The notes beneath the pieces were generated by a model. The model saw only the letters and a list, made by a program, of their open reading frames with translations. It did no database searches and was not told the origin of the DNA. Shown in pieces: positions 10,215 through 20,066 of a stretch of 64,000 nt of DNA. Positions within the stretch are counted from its first letter, which is position 1. The number at the start of each line of letters is the position of its first letter. This DNA comes from Gammaproteobacteria bacterium (GTDB lineage Bacteria; Pseudomonadota; Gammaproteobacteria; Pseudomonadales; Pseudomonadaceae): positions 59,512 through 123,511 of the forward strand of contig JAAYFD010000032.1 of the NCBI GenBank assembly GCA_012728415.1, read 5' to 3'. Made by a program: the position numbers and the translations under genes.

Positions 10215-11207
10215 ATGAAACCACTGTTGGCAGCCTCCTTCACCGCACTGCTTGCACTGAGCCAGTCGCTCAGTGCCGCTCCGCTGCTGAATGTCTCCTA
10301 TGACGTCATGCGCGACTTCTACAAAGACTACAACCCGTTATTCCAGAAGCACTGGCACGAGCAGGGTAACAAGCCGGTTCAGCTGCAGATGTCACACGGA
10401 GCCTCTAGCAAACAGGCCCGCTCAGTCATTGATGGCCTGCCCGCTGATGTCATCACCATGAACATGGCCACCGACATACATGCCCTGTACGAACACGGCA
10501 AGCTGATTCCGGAGAACTGGGCCACACGTCTCCCGGACAACAGCGCACCGTTTACTTCAGCAACGGTATTGATTGTCCGCAAGGGTAACCCCAAAAACAT
10601 CCAGGACTGGCCCGACCTTCTCCGCGAGGATGTAGAAGTCATTATTCCCAACCCGAAAACATCCGGCAATGGTCGTTACAGCTATCTGTCGGCCTGGGCC
10701 TATGTATTGAAAAACGGCGGCTCGGAAGAAGAAGCCCGCAACTTTGTCACCAAACTGTTTGCCCAGGTACCTGTCATGGACACAGGCGGCCGTGGCGCCA
10801 CCAGCACCTTTATGCAAAACCAGATCGGAGATGCACTGGTGACCTTCGAAAACGAAGCCGTGATGATTGCCCGTGAATTCGATGCCGGCTCCTTCGAGGT
10901 GGTGTATCCAAGCGTCAGCGCCCAGGCCGAACCGCCCGTGAGCATAGTTGACAAGGTGGTTGACCGCAAAGGTACCCGCGAGCTGGCACAGGCCTACCTG
11001 GAATACCTGTGGTCCGATGAAGCACAACGGATTGCTGCGAAAAATCACCTGCGCCCACGCAACGCAAAAATCCTCGCAGAATTTGCTGACCGTTTTCCTG
11101 CCGTAGACTTCATGCCCGTAGAAGAAACATTCGGCAACTGGGCACACATCCAGCAAGTCCACTTCAATGATGGCGGAGTTTTCGATCAAATTTACTCTGC
11201 CCGATAA
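10215..11207 (+). CDS. sbp: sulfate/thiosulfate ABC transporter periplasmic binding protein (orphan)
   Basis: Periplasmic binding protein for sulfate (or thiosulfate), delivering substrate to a CysTWA-type permease. From the ATG at 10215 (GGAG upstream) it is 330 aa with signal peptide MKPLLAASFTALLALSQSLSA. Family features include NVSYDVMRDFYKDYN, SHGASSKQARSV (oxyanion loop), NPKTSGNGRYSYLSAWAY and TGGRGATSTF. There is no permease or ATPase gene nearby, so it is a stand-alone Sbp that must work with a transporter encoded elsewhere. Sbp and CysP cannot be separated with certainty. Confidence 0.88.
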   Translation: MKPLLAASFTALLALSQSLSAAPLLNVSYDVMRDFYKDYNPLFQKHWHEQGNKPVQLQMSHGASSKQARSVIDGLPADVITMNMATDIHALYEHGKLIPENWATRLPDNSAPFTSATVLIVRKGNPKNIQDWPDLLREDVEVIIPNPKTSGNGRYSYLSAWAYVLKNGGSEEEARNFVTKLFAQVPVMDTGGRGATSTFMQNQIGDALVTFENEAVMIAREFDAGSFEVVYPSVSAQAEPPVSIVDKVVDRKGTRELAQAYLEYLWSDEAQRIAAKNHLRPRNAKILAEFADRFPAVDFMPVEETFGNWAHIQQVHFNDGGVFDQIYSAR

Positions 11208-11211
11208 TCAA

Positions 11212-11249
11212 AAAACCCCGGCCCAACTCAGAGTTGTGACCGGGGTTTT
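11212..11249. terminator. bidirectional terminator between sbp and fur
   Basis: AAAACCCCGG pairs with CCGGGGTTTT, with an inner CAACTC/GAGTTG stem. It serves the convergent sbp and fur transcripts. Confidence 0.88.
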
Positions 11250-11262
11250 CATACCTGGCAGC

Positions 11263-11664
11263 TTACTTTTTCTTGACGTAAAGAACCAGGCTGTGATCAA
11301 CCAGCTCATAGCCCATTTCTTCAACGATTTCTTGCTGCCTCTGCTCAATTTTTTCGTCGTAAAACTCGAACACCTCGCCAGAGTCTACACATACGATGTG
11401 GTCATGATGCTCACCATCATCCAGCTCAAACACGGCGTGACCACCATCAAAGTTATGCCGGATAACCAGTCCGGCATTCTCAAACTGGGTCAGAACCCGA
11501 TACACAGTCGCCAGGCCGACATCGTCTCCCGCTTCCATCAATGCTTTATAGACATCCTCGGCACTCATGTGACGCTGCTCAGATGCGTCCAGGATCTGCA
11601 TGATTTTGACTCGCGGCAAGGTGACCTTCAATCCAGCCTTACGCAATTCAATATTTTCAGACAT
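11263..11664 (-). CDS. fur: ferric uptake regulator Fur
   Basis: Iron-responsive repressor, 133 aa, normal for pseudomonad Fur. The N-terminal winged helix reads LRKAGLKVTLPRVKIMQIL, and the metal-binding dimerisation domain contains DDGEHHDHIVCVDSGEVFEF. Only one cysteine of the usual zinc pairs is obvious, as in Pseudomonas Fur, which lacks the CxxC zinc site of E. coli Fur. It is divergent from bamE with about 100 bp between, the same arrangement as fur-omlA in Pseudomonas. Confidence 0.96.
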   Translation of the reverse strand: MSENIELRKAGLKVTLPRVKIMQILDASEQRHMSAEDVYKALMEAGDDVGLATVYRVLTQFENAGLVIRHNFDGGHAVFELDDGEHHDHIVCVDSGEVFEFYDEKIEQRQQEIVEEMGYELVDHSLVLYVKKK

Positions 11665-11765
11665 AATCTACTACTCATTATATGCGGTTTCGCAGACACC
11701 CGGGAACAGGTATGCTTTGCCGTTCAATTAAATTGCACAACAACGATAGTGGAAGTTCGTCGCCA

Positions 11766-12128
11766 ATGCAAAAGAAACCTTTACTGCACAGCCTCTGTCT
11801 GGCCACCCTCCTCGCTATTGCCGGCTGCTCCATACCCGGCGTCTACAAGGTCGACGTTCAGCAAGGCAATGTCATCACACAAGACATGGTCGATCAGTTA
11901 CGCCCCGGCATGACGACACAGCAAGTCCGCTTCATCATGGGCACTCCGCTGATCAGCGATACTTTTAACCCACAGCGCTGGGATTATCTTTACAGCCTGG
12001 AGCCCGGCCGCCAACAGCGTCGCCAGGAGCGCATCAGCCTTACTTTTGACCAGGAAGGCAGGCTGATCGGGCTGCAAGGAGACTTCATGCCGGGCGTCAG
12101 CAAAGACCAGGCCATCCTTGGCGACTGA
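11766..12128 (+). CDS. bamE: outer-membrane assembly lipoprotein BamE (OmlA/SmpA)
   Basis: Lipoprotein of the BAM complex that inserts beta-barrel proteins in the outer membrane. From the ATG at 11766 the product is 120 aa with a lipoprotein signal and lipobox LAIAGC. The mature part carries the BamE signature [36 protein letters not shown] and WDYLYS. The ORF track start at 11682 is upstream of the promoter region and is rejected. It is divergent from fur. Confidence 0.94.
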   Translation: MQKKPLLHSLCLATLLAIAGCSIPGVYKVDVQQGNVITQDMVDQLRPGMTTQQVRFIMGTPLISDTFNPQRWDYLYSLEPGRQQRRQERISLTFDQEGRLIGLQGDFMPGVSKDQAILGD

Positions 12129-12232
12129 GACCAGCCCGTACCCTCGCCGGCAACGCTTGCCTCCCAGTGAGAATCATTAAGCCCTGCTCCGGTCCGCGGT
12201 TGCGCAGTGCAGCGCGGTCACGGAGCACAGCT

Positions 12233-12541
12233 CTAGCCTTCCCTGGTTTGTGCTGCCCGCTGGGCACGCTGCTTGCGCACTTCTTTCGGATCCACCAGCA
12301 AGGGCCGGTAAATTTCAACCCGGTCACCATGCTCCAGAACCTGCTCGTCCGGTTTGCTGACAGCCCTGCCAAAGATCCCCAGCGGACTGCCTGCCAGATC
12401 CAGCCCGGGAAACTCCCTGTCCAGTCCGGACAGCATAGCCGCCTGACGTACCGTTGTGCCTTCGGCAACCCGCAATTCCACAATTTTCTGTTTATTGGCC
12501 AGTGCATAGGCCACTTCGACATCCAGCATTGCCTTATCCAT
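12233..12541 (-). CDS. rnfH: RnfH-family ubiquitin-like protein
   Basis: A small protein of 102 aa in the RnfH / RatB family (beta-grasp fold), of unclear function. VEVAYALANKQKIVELRVAEG and YRPLLVDPKEVRKQRA are family signatures; the basic tail is typical. The start is the ATG at 12541, which overlaps the 3' end of ratA by 8 nt, so the pair is a coupled operon. It lies far from the rnf operon in this window, as in Pseudomonas. Confidence 0.9.
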   Translation of the reverse strand: MDKAMLDVEVAYALANKQKIVELRVAEGTTVRQAAMLSGLDREFPGLDLAGSPLGIFGRAVSKPDEQVLEHGDRVEIYRPLLVDPKEVRKQRAQRAAQTREG

Positions 12542-12968
12542 ACAGTTGCTGCGCCCTCCGGCAAAATGCATCCACCATGGTACTGGCTGCATGATTGAAT
12601 AACGGTCCCAAGGTGGCCCGCATGATGGCACCCGAATAATCAAACTCAAGATCAAGACTGATCTTGCTCGCTTCGTCTGTCAGCGCCTGAAAAGTCCAGA
12701 CTCCATGCAAATGACTAAAGGGACCGCTAACCAGCCGCATCTCGATACTCCGGCCAGGGTCAAGCCGGTTATGTGTGGTAAAACGTTGTGACAATCCGGC
12801 TTTGCTCACAGTCAGCTCGGCCGTCATCTGTTTGTCATCAGATTCCAGTATTTTGGCTGCCGAACACCATGGCAAAAAATCCGGGTATGCCTGCACATCG
12901 TTGACCATGTCAAACAGCGCCCCAGCCGGATATGGCAGCAATGCCGAACGGTTAATTTTGGTAGTCAT
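12534..12968 (-). CDS. ratA: RatA / COQ10-type START-domain protein
   Basis: A 144-aa protein of the polyketide cyclase / START superfamily, homologous to coenzyme Q-binding COQ10; in E. coli RatA was reported as a toxin blocking 70S ribosome association, though a quinone-chaperone role is often preferred. Signatures are [31 protein letters not shown] and [13 protein letters not shown]. It is full length and coupled to rnfH downstream. Divergent from smpB, as in Pseudomonas. Confidence 0.9.
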   Translation of the reverse strand: MTTKINRSALLPYPAGALFDMVNDVQAYPDFLPWCSAAKILESDDKQMTAELTVSKAGLSQRFTTHNRLDPGRSIEMRLVSGPFSHLHGVWTFQALTDEASKISLDLEFDYSGAIMRATLGPLFNHAASTMVDAFCRRAQQLYG

Positions 12969-13084
12969 CAGTCTCTGTCGTATACAGTCAAACCTTAGTC
13001 GCGCAACAGTCTACCGAAAGCGGCACTGCTGGAACAGTCACCCGCTTTGTGAAAATGCATTTTCACTCTGCATACAGCTACCAC

Positions 13085-13113
13085 TCGCCAGAAAACAATA
13101 TTGCCTCTATAAT
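13085..13113 (+). promoter_or_regulatory. candidate smpB promoter giving a nearly leaderless mRNA
   Basis: TATAAT at 13108-13113 ends only 9 nt before the smpB ATG at 13123; a weak -35 TCGCCA lies 17 bp upstream. If it is used, transcription would begin within a few bases of the start codon. There is no Shine-Dalgarno-like sequence between the box and the ATG. Confidence 0.5.
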
Positions 13114-13122
13114 GCTACGGCT

Positions 13123-13599
13123 ATGGCTAAACAGAAAAAGCACCCCAAGGGGACCATCGCGCTCAACAAGAAAGCGCGTCACGATTATTTTATTGAGCAC
13201 CGTTTCGAAGCGGGGCTTGCGCTCGCCGGCTGGGAAGTCAAAAGCCTGCGTGAGGGCAAAGCCCAGCTGGTTGACAGCTACGTGCTACTCAAAGATGGCG
13301 AAGCCTGGCTGATGGGCTGTCACATCACCCCATTAAAAACTGCAAGCACCCATGTAGTTGCCGACCCTACCCGCACCCGCAAGCTGTTGCTGAACAAGCG
13401 CGAACTGGAAAAGCTGTTTGGCGGCGTTCAGCGTCAGGGCTATACCTGCGTGGCACTGGCCCTGTACTGGAAAAAACATCTGGTCAAATGTGAAATCGCC
13501 CTGGCCAAGGGCAAGAAGGATTTTGACAAGCGCCACGTCCTGAAAGAACGCGACTCCCAGCGCGAAATGCAGCGCGCCATCCGCGAAAAAAACAAGTAG
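13123..13599 (+). CDS. smpB: SsrA-binding protein SmpB
   Basis: Binds tmRNA and brings it to stalled ribosomes for trans-translation. From the ATG at 13123 the product is 158 aa, standard length. Signatures are [35 protein letters not shown] and [10 protein letters not shown] plus the basic C-terminal tail that probes the mRNA channel. The track start at 12775 overlaps ratA antisense and is not credible. Its partner ssrA is not in the window, but ssrA-like 3' ends at 43.67 and 58.97 kb mark mobile element insertions. Confidence 0.96.
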   Translation: MAKQKKHPKGTIALNKKARHDYFIEHRFEAGLALAGWEVKSLREGKAQLVDSYVLLKDGEAWLMGCHITPLKTASTHVVADPTRTRKLLLNKRELEKLFGGVQRQGYTCVALALYWKKHLVKCEIALAKGKKDFDKRHVLKERDSQREMQRAIREKNK

Positions 13600-13633
13600 C
13601 GGCTATAACCTTCGCTCGCACGCAACTACTGGT

Positions 13634-13907
13634 TTGTATCCCTCACTGCCCAAGGCAGGCCCGGGGTACGCGGGATATTGTCACTGCCCCTGACGGCCTG
13701 TGTATTTCAATCGCCAAACCGGCACACACCCGGCACAACTCAGCGCATGTCCCCTACCGCCACGCCACAAACCACCCACAGCAGCCCAAACACCACACAG
13801 CGACAGCAGCCCGGCATCGCCGGGCTATCTCCCTCCCGCACAAGGTAGATTCAGGGTGTGCGGGATGTTATGGCAGGCCTTAGCGGTTTGTGTCATTTCA
13901 ATGACAC
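13634..13907. repeat. pair of imperfect direct repeats in the smpB-mutS gap
   Basis: The 445-bp gap 13600-14044 has no credible gene. Two stretches, about 13634-13711 and 13827-13907, share the order TATC...CTC...AAGG..G, GCGGGAT.TT and TGTGT.ATTTCAAT. By eye they match at roughly two thirds of positions. Their nature (degenerate repeat element, or duplicated regulatory site upstream of mutS) is unknown. Confidence 0.4.
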
Positions 13908-14044
13908 GAACCAGCGTCAGCCTGTCATAGCATTCCGCACACCCCAGCCACCACGGTGCAAAACCATCACAAAACCACCCATCTCCCCTTTTCATGTAAA
14001 GTACCCATCTTCCATAAGTTTCCCCAGACCATTCAGCGAGTTCC

Positions 14045-16612
14045 ATGTCCAGTTCCAGCACCCAGCACACCCCGATGATGCAGCAGTATTGGCAGCTAAA
14101 AAACCAGCACCCGAACCAGATCATGTTTTATCGGATGGGCGATTTTTACGAACTTTTTTATGACGATGCCAAAAAGGTCGCCCGGCTGCTCGACATCACC
14201 CTGACCTCACGCGGCCAGTCAGCCGGCCAGGCCGTCCCCATGGCCGGCATTCCCTACCATGCAGTTGAAGGTCACCTGGCCAAACTGGTCAAGCTTGGCG
14301 AATCGGTGGTGATTTGCGAACAGGTCGGCGATCCGGCCACCAGCAAGGGACCGGTCGAACGCCAGGTGGTACGTATTGTCACTCCCGGTACACTGACCGA
14401 TGAAGCATTGCTGGATGAACACCAGGACAGCCTGATCGCGGCCATTCTGGGTGAGGATCAGTTATTTGGCCTGGCAGTGCTGGACATCAGCAGCGGCCGT
14501 TTCCAGGTGCAGGAGCTGGACGGGTTACCCGCCCTGCTGGCCGAGCTGGGGCGCTTCAATCCCGCCGAGCTGTTGTTGCCGGAAGACTGGCCCCTGCTTG
14601 ACCAGCTGCCGCAACAGCGCACCCGCCAGCAACGGCCAATTTGGGAATTTGATATCGACAGCGCCCACAAGGCTCTGTGCCAGCAGTTTGGCACCAAGGA
14701 CCTGCGCGGGTTCGGTTGTGACGGATTAAGTCTGGCACTGGGTGCCGCTGGCTGCCTGCTGCAATATGCCAGGGATACCCAACGCACTGCCCTGCCACAT
14801 ATTCGCCGCCTCAGCCACGAACAGGCCAGCCATAGCGTGGTACTGGACGCTGCCACACGACGCAACCTTGAGCTGGACCAAAACCTTTCCGGCGGTCGCG
14901 ACAACACCTTACTGTCAGTGCTGGACCAGTGCCAGACCGCCATGGGCACCCGCCTGCTGAGCCGCTGGCTGCATCGTCCGCTGCGCCAGCGTGATGTGCT
15001 GGAACAACGCCAGGATGCCATCGCCCACCTGCTTACCAACTATCATTTTGAGGCCCTGCAGCCCCAGCTCAAGCATATTGGCGATATTGAGCGCGTACTG
15101 GCCCGGGTTGCCCTGCGCAGTGCCCGACCGCGCGACCTGGCACGCCTGCGCGATGCCCTGAACGCCCTGCCGGAATTACAACAGACACTGGCAGCCTGCA
15201 ATGAAGGGCGGCTGCTGCAACTGGCGAGTGAGATCAGCCAGTTTCCCGAGCTGGCCGATACCCTCGAACGGGCCGTGGTTGATACACCGCCGGCAGTAAT
15301 CCGTGATGGCGGCGTGCTCAAGGCCGGCTACAACGCCGAGCTGGACGAGCTGCTCAACATCAACGAGAACGCCGCCCAGTTCCTGCTGGACCTGGAAACC
15401 CGGGAGAAGGAGCGTACCGGCCTGGCCAACCTCAAGGTCGGCTATAACCGTGTCCACGGTTACTACATCGAACTGCCCACCCGTCAGGCCGAGCAGGCAC
15501 CCATGGATTACATCCGCCGCCAAACCCTCAAGGGCAGCGAGCGCTTCATTACCGCTGAGCTGAAAGAGTTCGAAGACAAGGCCCTGTCAGCCAAAAGCCG
15601 CGCACTGGCACTGGAAAAACAGCTGTATGACGAACTGGTCGAGTTGCTGATCGGCTCACTGGGCGAGCTGCAACTGAGCGCCATGGCACTGGCCGAACTG
15701 GACGTGCTGGTCAACCTGGCCAGCCGCGCACTGGACCTGGACCTGTGCCGTCCACAATTTGTTGACGAACCGGCACTGCATATTGAGCAGGGTCGCCACC
15801 CGGTGGTCGAACAGGTGCTGACCACACCCTTTGTCGCCAATGATGTCGAGCTGCACGATGACTGCCGCATGCTGGTCATTACCGGCCCCAACATGGGTGG
15901 TAAATCTACCTATATGCGTCAGACCGCACTCATTGTGTTGCTGGCCCATATCGGCAGCTATGTACCTGCCACCCGCTGCCGCCTATCGGCTGTTGACCGT
16001 ATCTTCACCCGCATCGGCTCCAGTGATGACCTGGCCGGCGGCCGCTCCACCTTCATGGTGGAAATGAGCGAAACAGCGAACATCCTGCACAATGCCACCG
16101 AACACAGCCTGGTCCTGATGGACGAAGTGGGCCGCGGCACCAGCACCTTTGACGGCCTGTCACTGGCTTGGGCCGCCGCCGAACAGCTGGCCGCCCTGCG
16201 CAGCTGGACACTGTTTGCCACTCACTACTTCGAGCTGACTGCCCTGCCCGAGCAGCTGGAGCATGTCGCCAACGTGCACCTGAGCGCCACCGAGCACAAA
16301 GAACGCATTGTGTTCCTGCACCATGTGTTGCCCGGCCCAGCCAACCAAAGCTATGGCCTGGCAGTGGCCCAGCTGGCTGGCGTCCCCGAACCGGTCATTG
16401 AACGTGCCCGTCAGCATCTGCAACAGCTGGAGCAACAAAGCCTGGAGCAACCCGCCGCGACAACCCGTCACACCATGCACTCGCCACTGCAGCCCGACCT
16501 GTTCGCCACTGCGCCCCACCCTGTGGCTGAGGCCTTGAGCAGGATCAATCCGGACGAGCTCAGCCCGCGCCAAGCTCTGGAATTGTTATATAAGTGGAAG
16601 GACAGGTTCTAA
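14045..16612 (+). CDS. mutS: DNA mismatch repair protein MutS
   Basis: Recognises base mismatches and small loops and starts repair with MutL. The 855-aa product is full length. The mismatch-contacting Phe-x-Glu is in [12 protein letters not shown] near residue 36, the ATPase Walker A is [13 protein letters not shown] near 614-626, Walker B is [16 protein letters not shown], and the C-terminal helix-turn-helix and clamp regions are present. It starts at the ATG 14045. It is followed by fdxA, as in Pseudomonas. Confidence 0.97.
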   Translation: MSSSSTQHTPMMQQYWQLKNQHPNQIMFYRMGDFYELFYDDAKKVARLLDITLTSRGQSAGQAVPMAGIPYHAVEGHLAKLVKLGESVVICEQVGDPATSKGPVERQVVRIVTPGTLTDEALLDEHQDSLIAAILGEDQLFGLAVLDISSGRFQVQELDGLPALLAELGRFNPAELLLPEDWPLLDQLPQQRTRQQRPIWEFDIDSAHKALCQQFGTKDLRGFGCDGLSLALGAAGCLLQYARDTQRTALPHIRRLSHEQASHSVVLDAATRRNLELDQNLSGGRDNTLLSVLDQCQTAMGTRLLSRWLHRPLRQRDVLEQRQDAIAHLLTNYHFEALQPQLKHIGDIERVLARVALRSARPRDLARLRDALNALPELQQTLAACNEGRLLQLASEISQFPELADTLERAVVDTPPAVIRDGGVLKAGYNAELDELLNINENAAQFLLDLETREKERTGLANLKVGYNRVHGYYIELPTRQAEQAPMDYIRRQTLKGSERFITAELKEFEDKALSAKSRALALEKQLYDELVELLIGSLGELQLSAMALAELDVLVNLASRALDLDLCRPQFVDEPALHIEQGRHPVVEQVLTTPFVANDVELHDDCRMLVITGPNMGGKSTYMRQTALIVLLAHIGSYVPATRCRLSAVDRIFTRIGSSDDLAGGRSTFMVEMSETANILHNATEHSLVLMDEVGRGTSTFDGLSLAWAAAEQLAALRSWTLFATHYFELTALPEQLEHVANVHLSATEHKERIVFLHHVLPGPANQSYGLAVAQLAGVPEPVIERARQHLQQLEQQSLEQPAATTRHTMHSPLQPDLFATAPHPVAEALSRINPDELSPRQALELLYKWKDRF

Positions 16613-16760
16613 CATCTGCAAGCACAAGCTGCTAGAATGCTGCGGATTATAAAGAGTTTGATTTGTGCCCCGGCCTGCTGCCCCGGGCACAACACCGTTT
16701 TTGCATAGACGGGCGATCTGCAACTGCATTGACTGCCCGTACCTGCCTGGAGAATCCGAC

Positions 16761-17084
16761 ATGACATTTGTGGTAACCGACAACTGCGTCAAGTGCAAAT
16801 ACACCGACTGTGTGGAAGTCTGCCCGGTTGACTGTTTCTACGAAGGCCCCAATTTCCTCGTCATTCATCCCGATGAGTGCATCGACTGCGCCCTCTGCGA
16901 GCCTGAGTGCCCGGCCGTCGCCATCTATGCGGAAGACGAAGTACCAGAGGACATGCAGGAATACATTGAGCTCAACGCCGAACTGGCTGAGATCTGGCCG
17001 AACATCAGTGAGAAAAAAGACCCGCTACCCGATGCCGAAGAGTGGGACGGCGTAGCCGACAAACTCCAGTATCTGGAGCGTTAA
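16761..17084 (+). CDS. fdxA: 7Fe ferredoxin FdxA
   Basis: A small electron carrier of 107 aa with one 3Fe-4S and one 4Fe-4S cluster. Cysteine motifs [17 protein letters not shown] and [12 protein letters not shown] are both present, and the long acidic C-terminal tail is that of Azotobacter/Pseudomonas FdxA. The start ATG 16761 has CTGGAGAA upstream; the longer track ORF begins inside the mutS-fdxA gap. Confidence 0.95.
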   Translation: MTFVVTDNCVKCKYTDCVEVCPVDCFYEGPNFLVIHPDECIDCALCEPECPAVAIYAEDEVPEDMQEYIELNAELAEIWPNISEKKDPLPDAEEWDGVADKLQYLER

Positions 17085-17090
17085 ATCCCG

Positions 17091-17118
17091 AAAGGCGCCG
17101 CACTGCAGCGCCTTTTTT
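17091..17118 (+). terminator. terminator after fdxA
   Basis: AAAGGCGC and GCGCCTTT form a stem with a 9-nt loop followed by a T run, 7 nt after the fdxA stop. Confidence 0.8.
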
Positions 17119-17160
17119 CATTCTTGCCCCTGCTTTTCCAACCCTTGTCAAGGACCCGTC

Positions 17161-18624
17161 ATGACCTTACGCCGCACCAAAATTGTCGCCACAATCGGCC
17201 CCGCCTGTGATCAGCCCGGCGTGCTGGAACAGCTGATTTTGGCCGGCATGAACGTTGCCCGCCTCAACTTTTCTCACGGCACCGCCGACGAACACCGCCA
17301 GCGTGCGGCGTGCATTCGCGAGCTGGCCCGCAAGCATGGCCGGCACGTTGCCCTGCTGGGAGACCTACAAGGCCCAAAAATACGCATCGCCCGCTTTACC
17401 GATGGCAAGATCGAGTTGCAAGCTGGCGACCGCTTTGCTTTTTCCATCAGCCACCCGAAAGATGCCGGCACCCGCGAGCGGGTCTGCATCGACTACCCGG
17501 CCCTGGTCACCGACTGCAACGTTGGCGATGAATTGCTGCTGGATGATGGCCGCGTCATTTTGCGGGTCGAAGAAGTCACCCCGGACAGCCTTGAGTGCCG
17601 CGTACTGGTCGGCGGCACCCTGTCTGACCACAAGGGTATCAACAAGCGTGGCGGCGGCCTGACCGCACCGGCCCTGACCGACAAAGACCGCCAAGACATC
17701 CTGCTGGCCACCGAACTGGAGCTCGAATACATTGCCGTCTCTTTCCCCCGTGATGCCGCCGACATGCTGCAGGCACGCCAATTATGCGACGAGGCGGGCA
17801 GTCAGGCCTGGCTGGTGGCTAAAATCGAGCGTGCCGAAGCGGTAAACAATGACGAGGTTCTGGCCGGACTGATCGAGGCCAGCGATGCTGTAATGGTTGC
17901 CCGTGGTGACCTGGCCGTGGAAATCGGCGATGCCGAACTGGTCGGCATTCAAAAGAAAATCATTGCCGCCGCCCGCCGTCACAACAAGGCCGTCATCACC
18001 GCAACCCAGATGATGGAATCGATGATCAGCAGCCCGACCCCAACCCGGGCCGAAGTGTCCGATGTTGCCAACGCTGTCCTGGACCATACTGACGCCGTCA
18101 TGCTGTCTGCTGAAACCGCCGCTGGCCAGTTTCCAGTTGAAGCCGTTGCCGCCATGGCCCGCATTTGCATGGGTGCCGAGCGCTCGCCAGCTTTGCAGTC
18201 TTCATCCCACCGCATCGGTCGCGTGTTCGGCCAGCAGGACGAGAGCATAGCACTGGCCACAATGTACATCGCCAACCACTATCCGGGTGTCAGGGCCATC
18301 ATTGCCCTCACCGAAAGCGGTCGCACGCCCCTGGTCATGACGCGCATCCGCACCACGATTCCGGTATACGCTTTTTCATCCAACCGCATGACGCAAACTC
18401 GCGTAGCATTGTTCCGCGGTGTTGAAACCATAGCTTTCAACCCGTCCGAGCATGCAGAAAACGAAGTCTGCAGCGCTGCCATCGAACAACTGCTGACACG
18501 CAATATTGTACAGCCCGGCGACCAGGTCATTCTGACCATGGGTGACGTCCACCACTGCGTCGGCTGCACCAACACCATGAAAATCCTGCAAGTGCAAGCC
18601 AGTCAGCGCCCTGAAAACAGCTAA
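17161..18624 (+). CDS. pykA: pyruvate kinase (PykA type)
   Basis: Converts phosphoenolpyruvate plus ADP to pyruvate plus ATP. The 487 aa are full length. RRTKIVATIGPACD is the N-terminal signature. MVARGDLAVEIG and HNKAVITATQMMESMI (active site) and the C-terminal regulatory domain up to MGDVHHCVGCTNTMKI are present. The C-terminal style and length fit the AMP-activated type II (PykA) group rather than PykF. It begins 43 nt after the fdxA terminator with AAGGA upstream. Confidence 0.93.
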   Translation: MTLRRTKIVATIGPACDQPGVLEQLILAGMNVARLNFSHGTADEHRQRAACIRELARKHGRHVALLGDLQGPKIRIARFTDGKIELQAGDRFAFSISHPKDAGTRERVCIDYPALVTDCNVGDELLLDDGRVILRVEEVTPDSLECRVLVGGTLSDHKGINKRGGGLTAPALTDKDRQDILLATELELEYIAVSFPRDAADMLQARQLCDEAGSQAWLVAKIERAEAVNNDEVLAGLIEASDAVMVARGDLAVEIGDAELVGIQKKIIAAARRHNKAVITATQMMESMISSPTPTRAEVSDVANAVLDHTDAVMLSAETAAGQFPVEAVAAMARICMGAERSPALQSSSHRIGRVFGQQDESIALATMYIANHYPGVRAIIALTESGRTPLVMTRIRTTIPVYAFSSNRMTQTRVALFRGVETIAFNPSEHAENEVCSAAIEQLLTRNIVQPGDQVILTMGDVHHCVGCTNTMKILQVQASQRPENS

Positions 18625-18637
18625 CCCTGTGCGGCGA

Positions 18638-19216
18638 CTAGCCGGGAAATTCCAGCCCGGCTTCACGCAGGGCGGCAATGACTTCGGCCATCGGCAAGCC
18701 GACCACATTGGTGTAGCTGCCGGCAATCGAGCTGACAAACAACCCGCCGCGCCCCTGAATGCCATAGCCGCCGGCCTTGTCCTGCTGCTCGCCGGTCTCC
18801 CAATACCAGTTCACCTCACGCTCTAACAGATTACGAAAGAACACAGTGGTACTGACCCGCTGAACACGCATGCTATCGACCGTTTTCAGGGCAAAAGCAG
18901 TCATCACCACATGTGAGCGTCCGGACAGCCTGCGCAGCATTGCAGCCGCCTGTGCACGGCCGGCCGGCTTGCCCAGCAGGTCGTCCTCCAGCGCCACTAC
19001 GGTATCTGCTGCCAGCACAAGTGCATTCGCCGGCTCACCCAGTTGCTGCAAACCGGCCTCAGCCTTTTCCTTGGCCATGCGCTCAACATAACTGGCCACA
19101 GGCTCCTGCGGCCGGCGTGACTCATTAATGGCAACGTCCAGAGCCCCAAACGGCAGCCCCAACTGACTCAACAGCTCGCGCCGGCGCGGCGAACTGGAAG
19201 CAAGATAGAGATTCAA
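18638..19216 (-). CDS. maf: Maf-like nucleotide pyrophosphatase
   Basis: House-cleaning pyrophosphatase of the Maf/HAM1-like fold (192 aa) hydrolysing non-canonical nucleotides or dTTP/UTP. MNLYLASSSPRRRELLSQLG is the canonical N-terminus and LVLAADTVV the catalytic loop. Which subfamily (YhdE dTTP/UTP or YceF m7GTP) applies is not certain; phrases such as KAGGYGIQGRGGLFV favour YhdE. It is convergent with pykA with only 13 nt between. Confidence 0.9.
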   Translation of the reverse strand: MNLYLASSSPRRRELLSQLGLPFGALDVAINESRRPQEPVASYVERMAKEKAEAGLQQLGEPANALVLAADTVVALEDDLLGKPAGRAQAAAMLRRLSGRSHVVMTAFALKTVDSMRVQRVSTTVFFRNLLEREVNWYWETGEQQDKAGGYGIQGRGGLFVSSIAGSYTNVVGLPMAEVIAALREAGLEFPG

Positions 19217-19481
19217 GAGCCCGCCCCTTTGTGTATAAATATTTCAGAAGCAGGATTCTACACCCACGGCAAGGCAACATACAGTCATGGCCGCACACAA
19301 CCTGCTTTCCGGCATCCCATGGCGCGACAACAAACCGCACCATGCGGAGGCAGCCGCCAATCATGGCAAAGCATCATCATATAGCCAAATGCTCTGGAAC
19401 CTCCCGGGGGCATGCTTGTACCCAGGGCACGCCTAAAGGATAATACCGCCACTATTTTTTTCAGGATCCGGCTATACATTC

Positions 19482-20066
19482 ATGAGCGAGCTAGTCCTCA
19501 TTGCCCTGAGCGCCATCTTGGTGAACAACTTTGTCCTGGTACAGTTTCTGGGCCTGTGCCCCTTTATGGGCGTCTCCAAAAAAATTGAAACCGCCATCGG
19601 TCTTTCACTGGCCACCACCTTTGTCCTGACCCTTGCCGCCATCGCCAGCTACCTGTTGCAGGCCTATGTGCTCAGGCCTCTGGATCTGGAGTTTCTGCGC
19701 ACCATCAGCTTTATCGTGGTGATTGCCGTCGTGGTGCAGTTCACCGAAATGCTGGTGCAAAAAGCCAGTCCCGTACTGTACCGTGTGCTCGGTATTTTCC
19801 TGCCCCTGATTACCACCAACTGCATCGTACTGGGCGTAGCGCTGCTCAACGCCAACCGCGTCGAGTACGGCTTTGTCGCCTCCAGCATCAATGGCTTTGC
19901 CGCCGGTCTGGGCTTTTCCCTGGTGTTGGTACTGTTTGCTGCCATGCGTGAGCGCATCGGCCTGTCAGATGTTCCCAAACCCTTCCAGGGCGCTGCCATC
20001 GGCATGATTACTGCCGGCCTGATGTCACTGGCCTTCATGGGCTTCAGCGGACTGGTGAAGCTATGA
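19482..20066 (+). CDS. rnfA: Rnf complex subunit RnfA
   Basis: Integral membrane subunit of the ion-translocating Rnf ferredoxin:NAD oxidoreductase (194 aa, about six helices). [29 protein letters not shown] and [14 protein letters not shown] are diagnostic for RnfA/NqrE. It is first of six genes rnfABCDGE with overlapping ends; its stop overlaps rnfB's start. Confidence 0.96.
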   Translation: MSELVLIALSAILVNNFVLVQFLGLCPFMGVSKKIETAIGLSLATTFVLTLAAIASYLLQAYVLRPLDLEFLRTISFIVVIAVVVQFTEMLVQKASPVLYRVLGIFLPLITTNCIVLGVALLNANRVEYGFVASSINGFAAGLGFSLVLVLFAAMRERIGLSDVPKPFQGAAIGMITAGLMSLAFMGFSGLVKL

